NCBI GenBank assembly: GCA_937949725.1
Contig: CALECT010000115.1
Span: 1-47,854, forward strand
Reading direction: 5' to 3'
Source: an uncultured Pseudanabaenaceae cyanobacterium
GTDB taxonomy: Bacteria > Cyanobacteriota > Cyanobacteriia > PCC-9006 > JAAUQQ01
Length of the DNA: 47,854 nucleotides
The position numbers and the translations under genes are program-made. Each line of letters starts with the position of its first letter. Position 1 is the first letter of the stretch. Under the pieces are notes generated by a model. The model worked only from the letters and a program-made list of their open reading frames with translations. It was not told where the DNA came from and did not search any database. Positions 1 to 9,124 of this stretch are shown one piece after another.

Positions 1-2
1 AT

Positions 3-125
3 TCGCGCCATCGCAGTCCCATCAATTTCTCGGTCAACCTGCTTTGCGGCTTAATCGCATATTGCCATCAACCCAAGAAACCCTCGCTCAACCTGGATTT
101 TGCACTTCCGGCTGCTGAGTCTTAG
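3..125 (+). pseudogene. C-terminal remnant of an IS transposase (IS982/IS5-like), cut by the window edge
   Basis: The frame is open from the window edge to a TAG at 123-125. The 40 residues include RHRSPINF and [13 protein letters not shown], which resemble the last segment of DDE transposases of the IS982/IS5 type, where an arginine-rich RHRSP stretch precedes a hydrophobic NLLxGLIAY segment. The family is assigned from memory of this motif, so the exact IS family is uncertain. Whether the gene upstream of the window is intact cannot be seen. Frame +2 is also open here but gives no recognisable protein. Confidence 0.5.
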
Positions 126-212
126 CCGGAACTGACGTTAACAAAGACAGGCTATCGGGCGGCCCCTGGATGCATGGTTAGGGTCGAGAAGACATAAGCC
201 GCTCATACAACA

Positions 213-241
213 AGCGCTCTGGTCTCTAAGACCAGAGCGCT
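213..241. repeat. perfect 13-bp stem hairpin
   Basis: AGCGCTCTGGTCT at 213-225 pairs perfectly with 229-241 across a 3-base loop. It lies between the transposase remnant and the 3' end of the leftward SH3 gene. Neither strand has a T-run after the stem, so it is not a textbook intrinsic terminator. It could be an IS-end structure or a weak bidirectional terminator. Confidence 0.6.
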
Positions 242-337
242 ATGTGTGGGGATTGATGAGCAGAGCCCTCCCATACAGATGGGCGATCGCTTCAACTCAA
301 AGCTGGCTTACAAAGCTGATGGAGCGATTGGTTTGAC

Positions 338-1078
338 TTAATTAACATCCAGGTTAAACGCATAGCCATAGCCCTGAAAATTAGAATCTAGAACGAGCTG
401 ATACTCTCCAGTCTCCTTTAGCTTGCCAGACCATGAATTCAATTCCCCGTTTTCAGGCCCAGAAAATAAGACTGTCTGCTTGGGAGACATGAGGGTCGGC
501 ATTTGCCCATTACCGCTCCGGCCACTAATCGTCAGCTCTTGCCCCTTCTCCAAGGACAACTTGTAAACATGGGTGCCCGTCCCAATAAAGCGACCCAAAA
601 CCCCTGCCGATTGGTCCTTGGGAATGGTTTGAATTTTTGCCAGCTTGGTATTGCAGCTGTAGCTGGTCAGGCCCTTGGGCACCCAGCCCTGGGCTGGGCT
701 GGTCACTGCAAACCAATCTCCTTTTTGACCCACCACATCCAAGAACTGGTCGTTATTCACCTCAGCGATCACGGTTGCAGTTGGAGCGGGCTGATCTCGA
801 ATACTCAAAGGTGGGTTGGGATCAGTGGCTTGAACCATCTTGACCACACAGCGCTCTAAGCTCACTAGCTGATTTGTGGAAGCAGACAGGGCAGCAACGC
901 CGCGAGACTCAGACGATACGACAAAACTATCGCCTGTCTCTTGATTCGTAGGTTGCTCCACAACGCGCTTGCTGGCATCGGGACTGATCGCCCACCTCCA
1001 GCCTGTCCAAGCTGCTAACGGTGTCAGCAACATGAACAAAACAATCAGCGGCCATTTATAGGTTGGCTCTTCATACAT
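338..1078 (-). CDS. membrane-anchored SH3-domain protein
   Basis: A 246-residue protein. A short cytoplasmic N-terminus is followed by a single hydrophobic segment (about residues 9-30: PLIVLFMLLTPLAAW), then a low-complexity linker. Residues about 80-140 look like a bacterial SH3 (SH3b) domain: repeated small beta strands with DQPAPTATVIAEV, the GDWFAV core and GWVPKG. The C-terminal 100 residues (YKLSLEKGQELTISG to the end) look like a beta-sandwich resembling the inhibitor-like/PPC folds of cyanobacterial envelope proteins. It is probably anchored in the inner membrane with the SH3b part in the periplasm, possibly binding peptidoglycan. It is divergent from queA, with 190 bp between starts. 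The function is not known from sequence. Confidence 0.75.
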   Translation of the reverse strand: MYEEPTYKWPLIVLFMLLTPLAAWTGWRWAISPDASKRVVEQPTNQETGDSFVVSSESRGVAALSASTNQLVSLERCVVKMVQATDPNPPLSIRDQPAPTATVIAEVNNDQFLDVVGQKGDWFAVTSPAQGWVPKGLTSYSCNTKLAKIQTIPKDQSAGVLGRFIGTGTHVYKLSLEKGQELTISGRSGNGQMPTLMSPKQTVLFSGPENGELNSWSGKLKETGEYQLVLDSNFQGYGYAFNLDVN

Positions 1079-1268
1079 GGGCGGACCCGCTCACAGGTGA
1101 TAACTGAGGTAATAAAACAAACTATTGATGGATCTCGCCTAAGGCAGGACCCGCGATCGCTGTTCGATCAGACAATCTATCGCTGGTTTACAACGACAAA
1201 TTGCTATCTATACTCAGCGTACTTTGCAAAAATAGAGACGAATCCCAGAAAAAGCAAGTTTTCACGAT

Positions 1269-2369
1269 TTGTTATCTCCTGACCTGCAACTCTCTAGCTA
1301 CGACTACGAGCTTCCGCCGGAATGCATCGCCCAGAATCCTGTGGTGCCCCGCGATCGCTCTCGCCTTTTGGTCATCCCGGCCCAAGGTGCTGCGGCCCAT
1401 CATCATTTTTATGAGCTTCCCCAGCTCCTTCAGCCGGGAGACTTGCTGATCCTCAACAACACCAAAGTCATTCCGGCCCGCCTTTATGGTTATAAGTTTG
1501 ATCCAGTGAGAGGGGCGGGAGCCAAGGCTGAGCTCCTATTACTGGAAGAAAAGCAGCCTGATCCCCAAGCTCCCCAATGGCTGGCCTTGGTAAAACCAGG
1601 TCGCCGCCTTAAGCCCGGTGTGGAGATTCACTTTGGCTCTGATGAAGAACGCGGGAGCGATCGCCCGCTGCTCACCGCTAAGATCCTCGACTTCGATGCT
1701 GCCACAGGTGGCCGCCTAGTCCAGTTCCAAGCTCATGAAGGTGACTTTTGGAGCTGTCTAGAACGCCTGGGGGAAATGCCCTTGCCCCCCTATATCACCC
1801 AGTCCACTGCTGAAAAAGATCAATATCAAACGATTTACAACAAGACACCCGGTGCCGTCGCAGCTCCCACCGCTGGCCTTCACTTCACACCAGAAGTCTT
1901 TGAGAATCTGGAGTCCCGAGGTATTGAGCGTGCCTTTGTCACCCTCCATGTCGGCGTGGGAACCTTTCGTCCCGTCGAAGCAGAAACGATCACAGACCAT
2001 GAAATGCATGGTGAATGGGTTGAAGTGCCTCCAGAAACCGTGGCCAAAATTCAAGCAACCAAAGCCCGAGGTGGCAGAGTCATCGCGGTGGGGACCACGG
2101 CTGTGCGCTCCCTGGAAGGTGCGGCTCAGAGCGGTGAGCTCCAATCCGTTCGAGATAAAGTCAATCTATTTATCTATCCCGGCTACCGCTGGAATGTAGT
2201 GGATGGTTTGATTACCAACTTCCATCTGCCCAAATCCAGCCTGATGATGCTGGTCAGTGCGATGACAGGGCGCGATCGCCTACTTCAGCTTTACCAGGAA
2301 GCGATCGCTAAAGGATATCGGTTTTACTCTTTCGGTGATGCAATGCTGATCCTGCCCAAACCAAGCTAG
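1269..2369 (+). CDS. queA: S-adenosylmethionine:tRNA ribosyltransferase-isomerase QueA
   Basis: It makes epoxyqueuosine in tRNA by transferring and isomerising the ribosyl group of SAM onto the preQ1 base at the wobble position. The 366-residue length is normal for the family. Recognisable landmarks are [14 protein letters not shown] at the N-terminus, [15 protein letters not shown], the conserved [23 protein letters not shown], and the C-terminal [15 protein letters not shown] and [12 protein letters not shown]. The reading frame has a stop at 1233-1235 and no ATG before the conserved region, so the TTG at 1269 is the best start. No strong ribosome binding site precedes it. HIP1 sites lie inside the gene. 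It is a single gene, with no que partners in the window. Confidence 0.96.
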   Translation: MLSPDLQLSSYDYELPPECIAQNPVVPRDRSRLLVIPAQGAAAHHHFYELPQLLQPGDLLILNNTKVIPARLYGYKFDPVRGAGAKAELLLLEEKQPDPQAPQWLALVKPGRRLKPGVEIHFGSDEERGSDRPLLTAKILDFDAATGGRLVQFQAHEGDFWSCLERLGEMPLPPYITQSTAEKDQYQTIYNKTPGAVAAPTAGLHFTPEVFENLESRGIERAFVTLHVGVGTFRPVEAETITDHEMHGEWVEVPPETVAKIQATKARGGRVIAVGTTAVRSLEGAAQSGELQSVRDKVNLFIYPGYRWNVVDGLITNFHLPKSSLMMLVSAMTGRDRLLQLYQEAIAKGYRFYSFGDAMLILPKPS

Positions 2370-2809
2370 TCGATGGTTTTCCACAACTAATTTGCCCATC
2401 CCCACCTGGGGCAATAATCCAACCCATCGGCCAATACTCTAGGTAGGGTAAAATCCATCAAGTCTTAAGGCTCATATGCATCTTATTAACCACTTCACCC
2501 ATTGTTTACATATCGTAAACGCTTCATAAAGTCGCAAGCTCCAAGCTATCCCAATGAACTCTGGGCTAGCTATGATGCGGCCAAGTCCAAAGGGACACTC
2601 CGTAAATCTCGATATCTTGTCTGTATAAATTAAAGTCTACGCCAAGTGTGGTACATCTGAGCCTATCTAGATGCGCTTAATGCATTGGTAAGGTCTAATA
2701 ATTTAAGGGCGTTGCAACTGCTACACCTTTTGATTCAATAGATCGTTAATTCCGAGTCAGCAATCTTGACTGACCTTCGACAGTACTCATCACGATATAT
2801 AGAAGTCTC
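2370..2809. other. 440-bp intergenic region upstream of the FAD oxidoreductase
   Basis: No gene was found. An inverted repeat, GTTTAC-(5)-GTAAAC, sits at 2504-2520 and could be an operator for a dimeric regulator. The sequence just upstream of the next gene is A/T rich (GATATATAG near 2794) and may hold its promoter. Nothing else was recognised. Confidence 0.4.
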
Positions 2810-4342
2810 ATGGCATTAGACCATCTTGGGTCGAGGGAATTGAAAACAGCAAGTATGAAAAATAGCGCTGTCGTCATTGGAGCCGGACCCGCTGGTCTCA
2901 CAGCTGCTTATGAGCTCAGCAAGAATGGCATTCAGCCTACAGTCATTGAGTTAGCTGACAAGGTGGGGGGAATTTCTCGTACCGAAACCTACAAGGGCTA
3001 TCGCTTCGATATTGGGGGTCATCGCTTCTTTACTAAGATTGTCGATGTGCAGCGAATTTGGAAGGAAATTCTCGGTGATGAGTTTATCCAGGTTCCTCGT
3101 CTATCTCGTATTTATTATCGAAATAAGTTTTTTAATTACCCGCTTTCCATGACCAATACCCTAAAGAATTTAGGGGTTGTGGATAGTGTCCTAATTGGAC
3201 TGAGTTATATAAAATCAGCAATTCAAACGACGTTAAAACCTCGCGAAGCTGAAAACTTCGAGGACTGGGTCAGCGATCGCTTCGGCAAGCGTCTCTTTAA
3301 TACCTTTTTTAAGACCTACACCGAGAAGGTTTGGGGGATGCCTTGCAAAGAGATTCAAGCGGAGTGGGCAGCCCAGCGTATTAAGGGCCTCTCCCTACGC
3401 AAGGCTGTGACGGATGCCATCTTTGGCAGTAGCGATGCCAAAACCTTAATTAAGGAGTTTGATTATCCCCTCTATGGCCCCGGCCAAATGTGGGAACGTT
3501 GCACAGAAATTATTGAAGGCAATGGCTCTGAAGTCCTGATGGAAACCCGCGTCTCCCGCGTGGAGCATGACGGCCAGAAGATCATGAAAGTCGTTGCCCA
3601 TCAAGGTGACAAAACCTTTGAGGTGGAAGCTGAGCAATTTATCTCCAGCATGCCCGTCACAGCCCTGGCTCGATGCATGGATCCTGCACCACCCCAGGCA
3701 GTGGTAGATGCTAGTAAAGCATTGAAGTACCGAGATTTTCTGATTGTGTCCATTATTGTGGACCAGGAAGATCTATTTCCCGACAACTGGATTTATATCC
3801 ATAGCCCTGACTTCAAAGTGGGTCGCATCCAGAACTTCAAAAACTGGAGTCCTGCCATGGTGCCGGATGCGAGTAAGACCTGCCTGGGGATGGAGTACTT
3901 TTGTAGTGAAGGCGATGATATTTGGAGCATGACTGATGAGGAGCTGATTGCCCTTGCCAGCCAGGAAATCCAAGGTCTGGGCTTAATGGAAAAGGGTGTC
4001 AAAGTTGAGGATGGAACTGTCATTCGTCAGCGCAAGGCCTATCCCGTTTACGATGCTGATTACAAGGGGCACCTGCAAGTGGTGCGGGATTATCTCGCTG
4101 GGTTTGAAAACCTACAAACTGTGGGACGCAATGGCATGCACCGCTACAACAATCAGGACCATTCCATGATGAGCGGTCTTCTCGCTGCTAAGAACTTGCT
4201 GGGTGGCTCCCATGACCTCTGGAATATCAACACTGAGAAGGAATACCACGAGGATTACACTCCCCAGGAGCTAGAGCAGCAAGCAGCGATTGAATCTGCC
4301 AAGCCAACGGTACAATCCACTAAGCCGCTGGTGGCATGGTGA
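2810..4342 (+). CDS. FAD-dependent amine-oxidase/UDP-galactopyranose-mutase-like oxidoreductase
   Basis: A 510-residue flavoprotein. The dinucleotide-binding motif VVIGAGPAGLTAAYEL lies at residues 21-36, followed by the VIELADKVGGISRT acidic-glycine segment and YRFDIGGHRFF, as in protoporphyrinogen-oxidase/UDP-galactopyranose mutase-like proteins (NAD(P)-binding Rossmann, amine oxidase superfamily). KTYTEKVWGMPCKEI and the C-terminal RYNNQDHSMMSGLLAAKNL (FAD contact) are also typical. Cyanobacterial relatives are usually annotated simply as NAD(P)/FAD-dependent oxidoreductase, and the substrate is unknown. The start is ambiguous: ATG 2810 gives an extra 15 residues, while ATG 2855 (MKNSAVVIGAG) sits where the family normally begins. 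A terminator hairpin follows at 4597-4636. Confidence 0.85.
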   Translation: MALDHLGSRELKTASMKNSAVVIGAGPAGLTAAYELSKNGIQPTVIELADKVGGISRTETYKGYRFDIGGHRFFTKIVDVQRIWKEILGDEFIQVPRLSRIYYRNKFFNYPLSMTNTLKNLGVVDSVLIGLSYIKSAIQTTLKPREAENFEDWVSDRFGKRLFNTFFKTYTEKVWGMPCKEIQAEWAAQRIKGLSLRKAVTDAIFGSSDAKTLIKEFDYPLYGPGQMWERCTEIIEGNGSEVLMETRVSRVEHDGQKIMKVVAHQGDKTFEVEAEQFISSMPVTALARCMDPAPPQAVVDASKALKYRDFLIVSIIVDQEDLFPDNWIYIHSPDFKVGRIQNFKNWSPAMVPDASKTCLGMEYFCSEGDDIWSMTDEELIALASQEIQGLGLMEKGVKVEDGTVIRQRKAYPVYDADYKGHLQVVRDYLAGFENLQTVGRNGMHRYNNQDHSMMSGLLAAKNLLGGSHDLWNINTEKEYHEDYTPQELEQQAAIESAKPTVQSTKPLVAW

Positions 4343-4596
4343 TTGCAATTTAGTTCAACTTGAGTGTGGCAGATCGTTGTGATGCCTGCTCAAAAGCTGT
4401 GAGGTTTGACTCACAGCTAAGCTCGTTCCTGTTAAAGCGAGTTCAACAGCCTCGTTGCATTGGAAGTCATATAAACGTGAGCCTAGGCTCGCTCTTTGAC
4501 TGGAAATTCACTCCCTGGCTGTTTGGTAACCACTCTTATCAGTTGTCGAGCGCAGGTTAGTTCAAGCACAGTAAAGCTCATAGATAGCTTCAAACC
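4343..4596. other. intergenic segment before the terminator
   Basis: About 250 bp between the FAD oxidoreductase stop and the terminator hairpin. Two short open frames exist, but neither has a ribosome binding site or recognisable protein. I see nothing functional apart from probable 3' UTR. Confidence 0.35.
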
Positions 4597-4636
4597 AAAA
4601 GCCACCTCTTGCAGTGAAAGCAAGTGGTGGCTTTTT
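4597..4636. terminator. bidirectional intrinsic terminator
   Basis: The stem AAAAGCCACCTCTTGC pairs with GCAAGTGGTGGCTTTT with one mismatch and a 7-base loop, and a T-run follows on the plus strand. The A-run on the left gives a T-run on the minus strand. It lies between the rightward FAD gene and the leftward small membrane protein gene, so it can serve both. Confidence 0.85.
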
Positions 4637-4672
4637 GAGATTAATCTGGACTCTGTTTCTGAACGATCTTTT

Positions 4673-5002
4673 TTAGAAAACAGAGAGAATCATTTGGGTC
4701 GGCAAAATCAGTAAGACTAGTTCACCCAGCAGGACGAACGAACCCAAGATCGGAATAAACAAAGTCTCTTTGCTGTACAAAGATGCACTAAATACGATTA
4801 GACCCAAGGATAGAGCAAGGTAGGTCAAGGTAAAGCTTGCGGCCGCGATCAAACCGCTATTGATGGCAATCATGGTTAGCAAAAGTGCTGCTGCTACAAC
4901 CACCATGAGACTAATGGGGTTATAGAGTTTTTGGGATTGTCTTGAAAGCAAGCTACATTCAATGACTGCCAAACTTACCGTGATGCAGAGTAGTGCAGCC
5001 AT
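4673..5002 (-). CDS. small multi-span membrane protein of unknown function
   Basis: A 109-residue protein of about four hydrophobic segments (MAALLCITVSLAV, LMVVVAAALLLTMIAI, FTLTYLALSLGLIVF, ILGSFVLLGELVLLILP). I chose ATG 5002 over an upstream start at 5146: the sequence AGGGG lies about 9 bases before this ATG, and the extra 48 residues upstream are not hydrophobic or conserved-looking. No family was recognised. It converges on the FAD oxidoreductase gene with a shared terminator between them. Confidence 0.6.
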   Translation of the reverse strand: MAALLCITVSLAVIECSLLSRQSQKLYNPISLMVVVAAALLLTMIAINSGLIAAASFTLTYLALSLGLIVFSASLYSKETLFIPILGSFVLLGELVLLILPTQMILSVF

Positions 5003-5379
5003 ACGTGATGCCCCTGAACAGCTTAGAGAGAGACATGCCTGGTAGCGCACAATCTCTATATCTAAAATAATCAACTTCCTAGCCAAGTAGTTAAAGTAGC
5101 GAAGAGACTTGCGTGTATTTGCGTAAAGTGGTGATGAAAAACACAATCTCTCTTGAGGGATTTTCCGGATCTTTTAGCTCATGAATGTATTGCCTGAACT
5201 TGCGATTGGTTCGCTTTAGACCACAATGATATGGCGCTATGGAGTATTCGTTATTGCGCTGCTTATCAAGTGATCGGAGAGCTTATTCATTGGGGCTCTT
5301 CTGGCTGCTGAGCGCTATCTTTTGCTGATGCTGTTGAATGAATTACCTTGATAATAATTTGCAAGTTGGATGGTCTCCC
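5003..5379. other. intergenic region between divergent genes
   Basis: 377 bp separating the leftward membrane-protein gene and the rightward NUDIX gene, so it should contain both promoters. No repeat or RNA gene was recognised. Confidence 0.3.
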
Positions 5380-5796
5380 ATGGCTGATGCCCAGGTTCAG
5401 AAAACGATTGATGCTGTGGGCTGGGTCTATGTCAGCGATCGTCATCTGCTCTGTGTGCGCTCAAAAGACAAAGATGCGTTTTACCTGCCGGGGGGCAAGC
5501 GTGAACCGGGGGAATCGGATTGGGAAGCGATCGCCCGAGAAGTTCAGGAGGAAATCGGCCTCACCCTCATGCCGGGCAGCCTAAAGCCTTTCAGCACAAT
5601 CAGGTCTGCGGCCCATGGCCATGGCCCCAATGCCCAGGTGGTGCTCATTTGTTACGAGTCGGACTTCAGCGGTGAAATCCAAGCTGATGCAGAGATTGCC
5701 GAGGTGGCTTGGTTTGGTTATGGCGATCGCCATCGTTGCGCTCCAGCCACTGCGATTGTCCTAGATCAGTTGCATCGCCAGAACCGGATTGATTAG
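5380..5796 (+). CDS. NUDIX hydrolase
   Basis: A 138-residue pyrophosphohydrolase of the NUDIX fold. The NUDIX box G-x5-E-x7-R-E-U-x-E-E-x-G-U is complete at residues 39-61 (starting GKREPGESDW and ending REVQEEIGL). An aromatic/His segment, FSTIRSAAHGHGPNAQV, follows. The substrate cannot be told; small single-domain NUDIX proteins of this type act on nucleoside diphosphate derivatives or oxidised nucleotides. The start at ATG 5380 (MADAQVQKTID) matches the beginning of the fold; an upstream frame extension to 5338 is possible. Confidence 0.85.
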   Translation: MADAQVQKTIDAVGWVYVSDRHLLCVRSKDKDAFYLPGGKREPGESDWEAIAREVQEEIGLTLMPGSLKPFSTIRSAAHGHGPNAQVVLICYESDFSGEIQADAEIAEVAWFGYGDRHRCAPATAIVLDQLHRQNRID

Positions 5797-5854
5797 CCTG
5801 TTTCCCGTAGCTTCTGCTTTGATCAGCTAGCGAGGCAACAGCCCTGGCATGAAC

Positions 5855-6403
5855 CTAGAGATATGTCCCATAGGTTTCAATTCTGGCTAACAGGCGATCG
5901 CCCAGTAAGGGACTCGCTTCCCCCAGCTCTCGGTGAATCGTGATGGCTTCGTCTCGATAAGCAGCGATCTTCTCGGGCTTCCAATAGTGCGGTGGCTTGC
6001 CGAGATTGGAAATGCGATCGCCCAATTTCACCAGCCATAACGCCTTGGGCTGCTGCTTGATCCTGCTCAGGCTGTCGTTCATTTGCTCTGCCTTGGTCGG
6101 TAGCTCAGCATTCTTGGTCAATGCCATCACCCCATCGGCGACCTCCGTCCCAAACTCCGCCTGCACTGCTTCATAGGTAACAGGGGTATCTTCAATCACG
6201 TCATGGAGAATGGCACAGAGAATCGGTAAATCCGGATGGGCGGGCGATTCAACTGCCACTGCTCCCATCACCTCCATGACGACCTGACCGAGGTGCGTCA
6301 AGTAAGGGAGTTCTGTGCCCGGCACTTGCTGTCCCTGATGGGCTTCTACTGCGAAGCGCCAGGCCTGAATGACTCTATCGGGATTCCACAGTGGCAAAGT
6401 CAT
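5855..6403 (-). CDS. HD-domain (p)ppGpp-hydrolase-like protein
   Basis: A 182-residue stand-alone HD phosphohydrolase resembling the hydrolase half of RelA/SpoT and small alarmone hydrolases. The metal ligands are visible: H37 in TLHLGQ-like PYLTHLGQV, H67-D68 in AILHDVIEDTPVT, and D129 in VKLGDRISNL. The ED following HDVI is the extra acidic pair typical of ppGpp 3'-pyrophosphohydrolases. No synthetase domain is present. ATG 6403 overlaps the TGA of the upstream small gene by ATGA, so the pair is very probably translationally coupled. True substrate not proven; related HD proteins can act on other nucleotides. Confidence 0.8.
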   Translation of the reverse strand: MTLPLWNPDRVIQAWRFAVEAHQGQQVPGTELPYLTHLGQVVMEVMGAVAVESPAHPDLPILCAILHDVIEDTPVTYEAVQAEFGTEVADGVMALTKNAELPTKAEQMNDSLSRIKQQPKALWLVKLGDRISNLGKPPHYWKPEKIAAYRDEAITIHRELGEASPLLGDRLLARIETYGTYL

Positions 6404-6591
6404 TCTCGATCCTCCAGGCATCGTTGCTCAAGGCAGCATTTCATCGCTTCAATCTCCTCTACTTTAGCGAAGCTCCCAGTAATCTGAACGCCGCCATCGA
6501 CGGCCCAAACGTCTAGCAGACGCCTGAATGCCTTCAGAGGGATTACGCAAGTTTGGCCCTCTTCTTGGAACGAAAATTGTAAAAATCGCAA
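6400..6591 (-). CDS. small conserved-looking protein coupled to the HD hydrolase gene
   Basis: A 63-residue soluble protein, not recognised, with a DVWAVDGGVQITGSFAKVEEI centre and two closely spaced cysteines near the end (KCCLEQRC). It starts with TTG 6591. An in-frame stop only two codons upstream excludes any earlier start, and GGGTG precedes it. Its stop overlaps the next ATG by four bases, which supports it being a real gene. It could be a regulatory partner of the hydrolase, but no function can be assigned. Confidence 0.55.
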   Translation of the reverse strand: MRFLQFSFQEEGQTCVIPLKAFRRLLDVWAVDGGVQITGSFAKVEEIEAMKCCLEQRCLEDRE

Positions 6592-6596
6592 TTTTC
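6572..6596. repeat. inverted repeat overlapping the start of the HD operon
   Basis: GAAAATTG at 6572-6579 and CAATTTTC at 6589-6596 form an 8-bp perfect inverted repeat with a 9-base spacer that covers the TTG start of the small gene. As RNA it would hide the start codon; as DNA it could be an operator. Confidence 0.4.
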
Positions 6597-6661
6597 ACCC
6601 AGGGGATCAAATGTTCTAGTTGGAGAGAATAGAGCCAAGCTGAATTCCCTGACCAACTGCC

Positions 6662-7891
6662 ATGGGCGTGCTGGACGAAATCTATCCCAAACTCTTTGAC
6701 GCTGCAGATCGGGTCTTTCCTGAATTTCAATTTCAAGCTCATGCTAGTGGCTGGATTGCGATGGCAAAGCGCGATCTGGATGGCAGTGAAACGAAGCAGG
6801 GTGGCAAGGTTTATATCTATCGCGATCGCCCCCATCGTCTCTGGTCCCACCGCCTGGGTGAAGGCATTTCCTTTTGGGGTTATTTGGCAGAACGGGATGG
6901 TTACAATCCCCAGGATAGCCAGGCCGTTGTCCCACATCTCGCCCGACTAGCAGGCCTAGAACTCGCCCCCTTTAGCCCATCGGCTTCTGGTAAAATCCTT
7001 GGCCACCCAGGAAATCAGCGATCGCAGCAGCCCATTCTACAATCTGCATCGCGCTGGATGCAGCAGGCTCTGCAAAGCCCTGAAGCCGAAGCGGTGCGTA
7101 GCTATCTGACCCAGCAGCGAGGCTACGGCAGCGATGACATTGAGCGGATGCAGCTGGGCTTTCTCCCCAGCCAACAGGCTTTGGAAGCTCACCTTTTAGC
7201 AGATGGTTACACAACCGATCGCGTCCAAGCCTGCCTCACCCGCTTCAGCCAGCCTATCGGTCGCACTCATAAACTAATCATCCCTGTGCATAGTCGGCGT
7301 CGGCAAATCATTGGCTTTTGCTGCCGCACGATTATCCCGACGCTGGAGCCGAAGTATCTCAATACCAAGGGGCTGGATAAGACGGCTGCACTGTTTGGCT
7401 ATGCCTTTGGCTGTGAGCAGCTCGTCATTGTGGAAGGGGTCTTGGATGCTGCGATCGCCCAGGCCAGAGGGATGACTCAGGTGATTGCGCTGCATGGCTC
7501 TAGTCTGAGCCTGGCCCAGCTTAAGCAGCTTCAGGGGGAAGGCATCTATGGCATTACGCTTTGTTTGGATGGCGATCGCGCCGGAGCCCAAGCCCGCAAG
7601 CGCATCATTGAGCGAGTTCTGACGCAAATTCCTCAAATGCGTCTGCGCATTGCCACTTTGCCCAAGGGCCAAGATCCCGACGACATCATTCGCACGGCTG
7701 GAATCGAGGCTTTTCAGAAGCGCATAGATCGTGCGGAAGGCATTGGGGCCTATTGCGGTCGCCGGTTAGCGGAGCAGATGCGGTCGAAGCCATTGACTGC
7801 GGAGGTGCGCGATCGCTTCCTAGAACGCTGTGCCAAAATCGAGCGAGGCTTGATCTATCCACCAGATCGCTATGATTTCCAACGGCAATAA
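6662..7891 (+). pseudogene. DnaG-like Toprim primase, 3' end removed by transposon insertion
   Basis: The visible frame is 409 residues. It has a primase-like catalytic core (RSYLTQQRGYG, LIIPVHSRRRQIIGF, KYLNTKGLDKTAALFGY) and a Toprim domain with E258 (VIVEGVLDA) and D303/D305 (LDGDRAG), followed by LPKGQDPDDII. The N-terminus resembles the CHC2 zinc-ribbon region but lacks the cysteines, so this is a DnaG relative and not the housekeeping primase. The last two residues and TAA come from the transposon's terminal repeat. Removing the element (7884-12284) and one target copy restores the frame, giving about 444 residues ending at 12405. The truncated product keeps all Toprim residues and may still be partly active. 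Confidence 0.85.
7876..7883. repeat. target-site duplication, left copy
   Basis: TTTCCAAC, identical to 12285-12292, flanks the transposon on the left. An 8-bp duplication is the usual length for IS1595-type elements. Confidence 0.93.
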
Positions 7892-7907
7892 TATACTTGA
7901 CGCACCA
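7884..7907. repeat. left terminal inverted repeat of the transposon
   Basis: Twenty-four bases identical in reverse complement to 12261-12284; the similarity stops immediately inside. It supplies the TAA that now ends the interrupted primase-like frame. Confidence 0.95.
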
Positions 7908-7956
7908 CGAGCTACTGAGTAAAATGGATTACATAAGCTAATCCGTGGTCTTTGTC

Positions 7957-8928
7957 ATGGCTGGAACAAACCTTTTGCCTCGCACTCTTCAAGAGGCCGT
8001 TTTATATTTCAGCGATGAGCAAAAGTGCTTTGATTTTGTCGTTGATATGCGTTGGCCTAGTGGTGTGCGCTGTATCCATTGCGATTGTGATCGCGTTGGC
8101 TTTATCGCCACTCGCAAGAAGTTCAAATGCAAGAACAAAGAGTGCCGCAAGCAATTCAGTGTCAAGACTGGTTCAGTGATGGAAGATAGCCCTCTAGGGC
8201 TAGACAAATGGATTCTTTGCATTTGGATGGTTGCTAATTGCAAAAACGGTGTTAGCTCTTACGAAATCCATCGCGAATTAGGTATTACTCAAAAGTCTGC
8301 ATGGTTCTTATTGCAGCGTGTTCGCCTTGCAATGCAAGCTGAGAGCTTAGACAAGTTTGAAGGCCCTGTTGAGGTGGATGAGACCTTCATCGGTGCCAAA
8401 GCTCGCAACATGCACAAGAGCAAGAAAGAGCGCTTGGTGAAGGGTCGTGGCGCTTCTGGTAAAACCATCGTTTTAGGTGCTTTAGACCGCAAGAAGCGTA
8501 AAGTCCGCACCAAGGTTATTCCTGACACTTCAGCCCCTGTCCTAACTGAAGGCGTCAAAGAGTATGTTGAGCCTGGTAGCACTGTCTACACAGACGCTCA
8601 CAAGGGTTATGACGCATTGACTGACGAAGATTATGAACACTTGGTGATTAACCACAGCGTTGAGTATGTGAACGGCAAGACTCACACTCAAGGTATTGAG
8701 AACTTCTGGTCTTTGCTCAAGCGAGGTCTACACGGAACCTACGTTAGCGTTGAGCCTTTCCACTTGTTCCGTTACTTGGATGAGCAAACCTTCCGTTATG
8801 ACTACCGCAAGGAAGACAATCTTTGCCGCCTACAGCTTGTAGCTGGCAACATTGCAGGCAAGCGCTTGCAGTACAAGCACCTCACGGGGCAGCATTTGCG
8901 CGGAAAGGACAACACTAAGCCAGCCTAA
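7957..8928 (+). CDS. IS1595-family (ISXO2-like) DDE transposase
   Basis: A 323-residue transposase. The N-terminal zinc ribbon has C39, C42, C58 and C63 (RCIHCDC, KCKNKEC), followed by the FSVKTGSVMEDSPL segment typical of ISXO2-like proteins. The catalytic core shows D141 in VEVDETFIG, D213 in VYTDAHKGY and an acidic/Asn position at GIENFWSLLKRG (E248-N249). The protein looks complete with no frameshift. An in-frame GTG at 7945 could add four residues, but ATG 7957 begins the conserved region. It should catalyse movement of the surrounding 4.4-kb element. Confidence 0.95.
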   Translation: MAGTNLLPRTLQEAVLYFSDEQKCFDFVVDMRWPSGVRCIHCDCDRVGFIATRKKFKCKNKECRKQFSVKTGSVMEDSPLGLDKWILCIWMVANCKNGVSSYEIHRELGITQKSAWFLLQRVRLAMQAESLDKFEGPVEVDETFIGAKARNMHKSKKERLVKGRGASGKTIVLGALDRKKRKVRTKVIPDTSAPVLTEGVKEYVEPGSTVYTDAHKGYDALTDEDYEHLVINHSVEYVNGKTHTQGIENFWSLLKRGLHGTYVSVEPFHLFRYLDEQTFRYDYRKEDNLCRLQLVAGNIAGKRLQYKHLTGQHLRGKDNTKPA

Positions 8929-9074
8929 GCGTCTTCTTTCTTGCCCTGGGGCGGCTTAGGATTATCCTGTGGCTTATCACCTGGCTTAGGTGCAGGGCGC
9001 TTAGCGCGGAATACGTTTCGTGCTAGCTCCTCGAAGTTCTGATATTCCTTGTTTTTACCGTCTGATGTACTCAT
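8925..9074 (-). CDS. small basic ORF convergent with the transposase
   Basis: A 49-residue ORF starting ATG 9074 (MSTSDGKNKEYQNFEELARN) and ending with TAG at 8925-8927. It overlaps the last bases of the transposase gene by four. The N-terminal half could form a helix; the C-terminal half is rich in Pro, Lys and Asp (PKPGDKPQDNPKPP). ISXO2-type elements often carry a similarly placed small ORF of the form xxYxNFxxLxxxVF. That resemblance is from memory and the role is unknown. Confidence 0.5.
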   Translation of the reverse strand: MSTSDGKNKEYQNFEELARNVFRAKRPAPKPGDKPQDNPKPPQGKKEDA

Positions 9075-9124
9075 TGGTTGTCCATGTTGTACCTAATGCA
9101 GGTAATCACTATCCCATAAACCTT

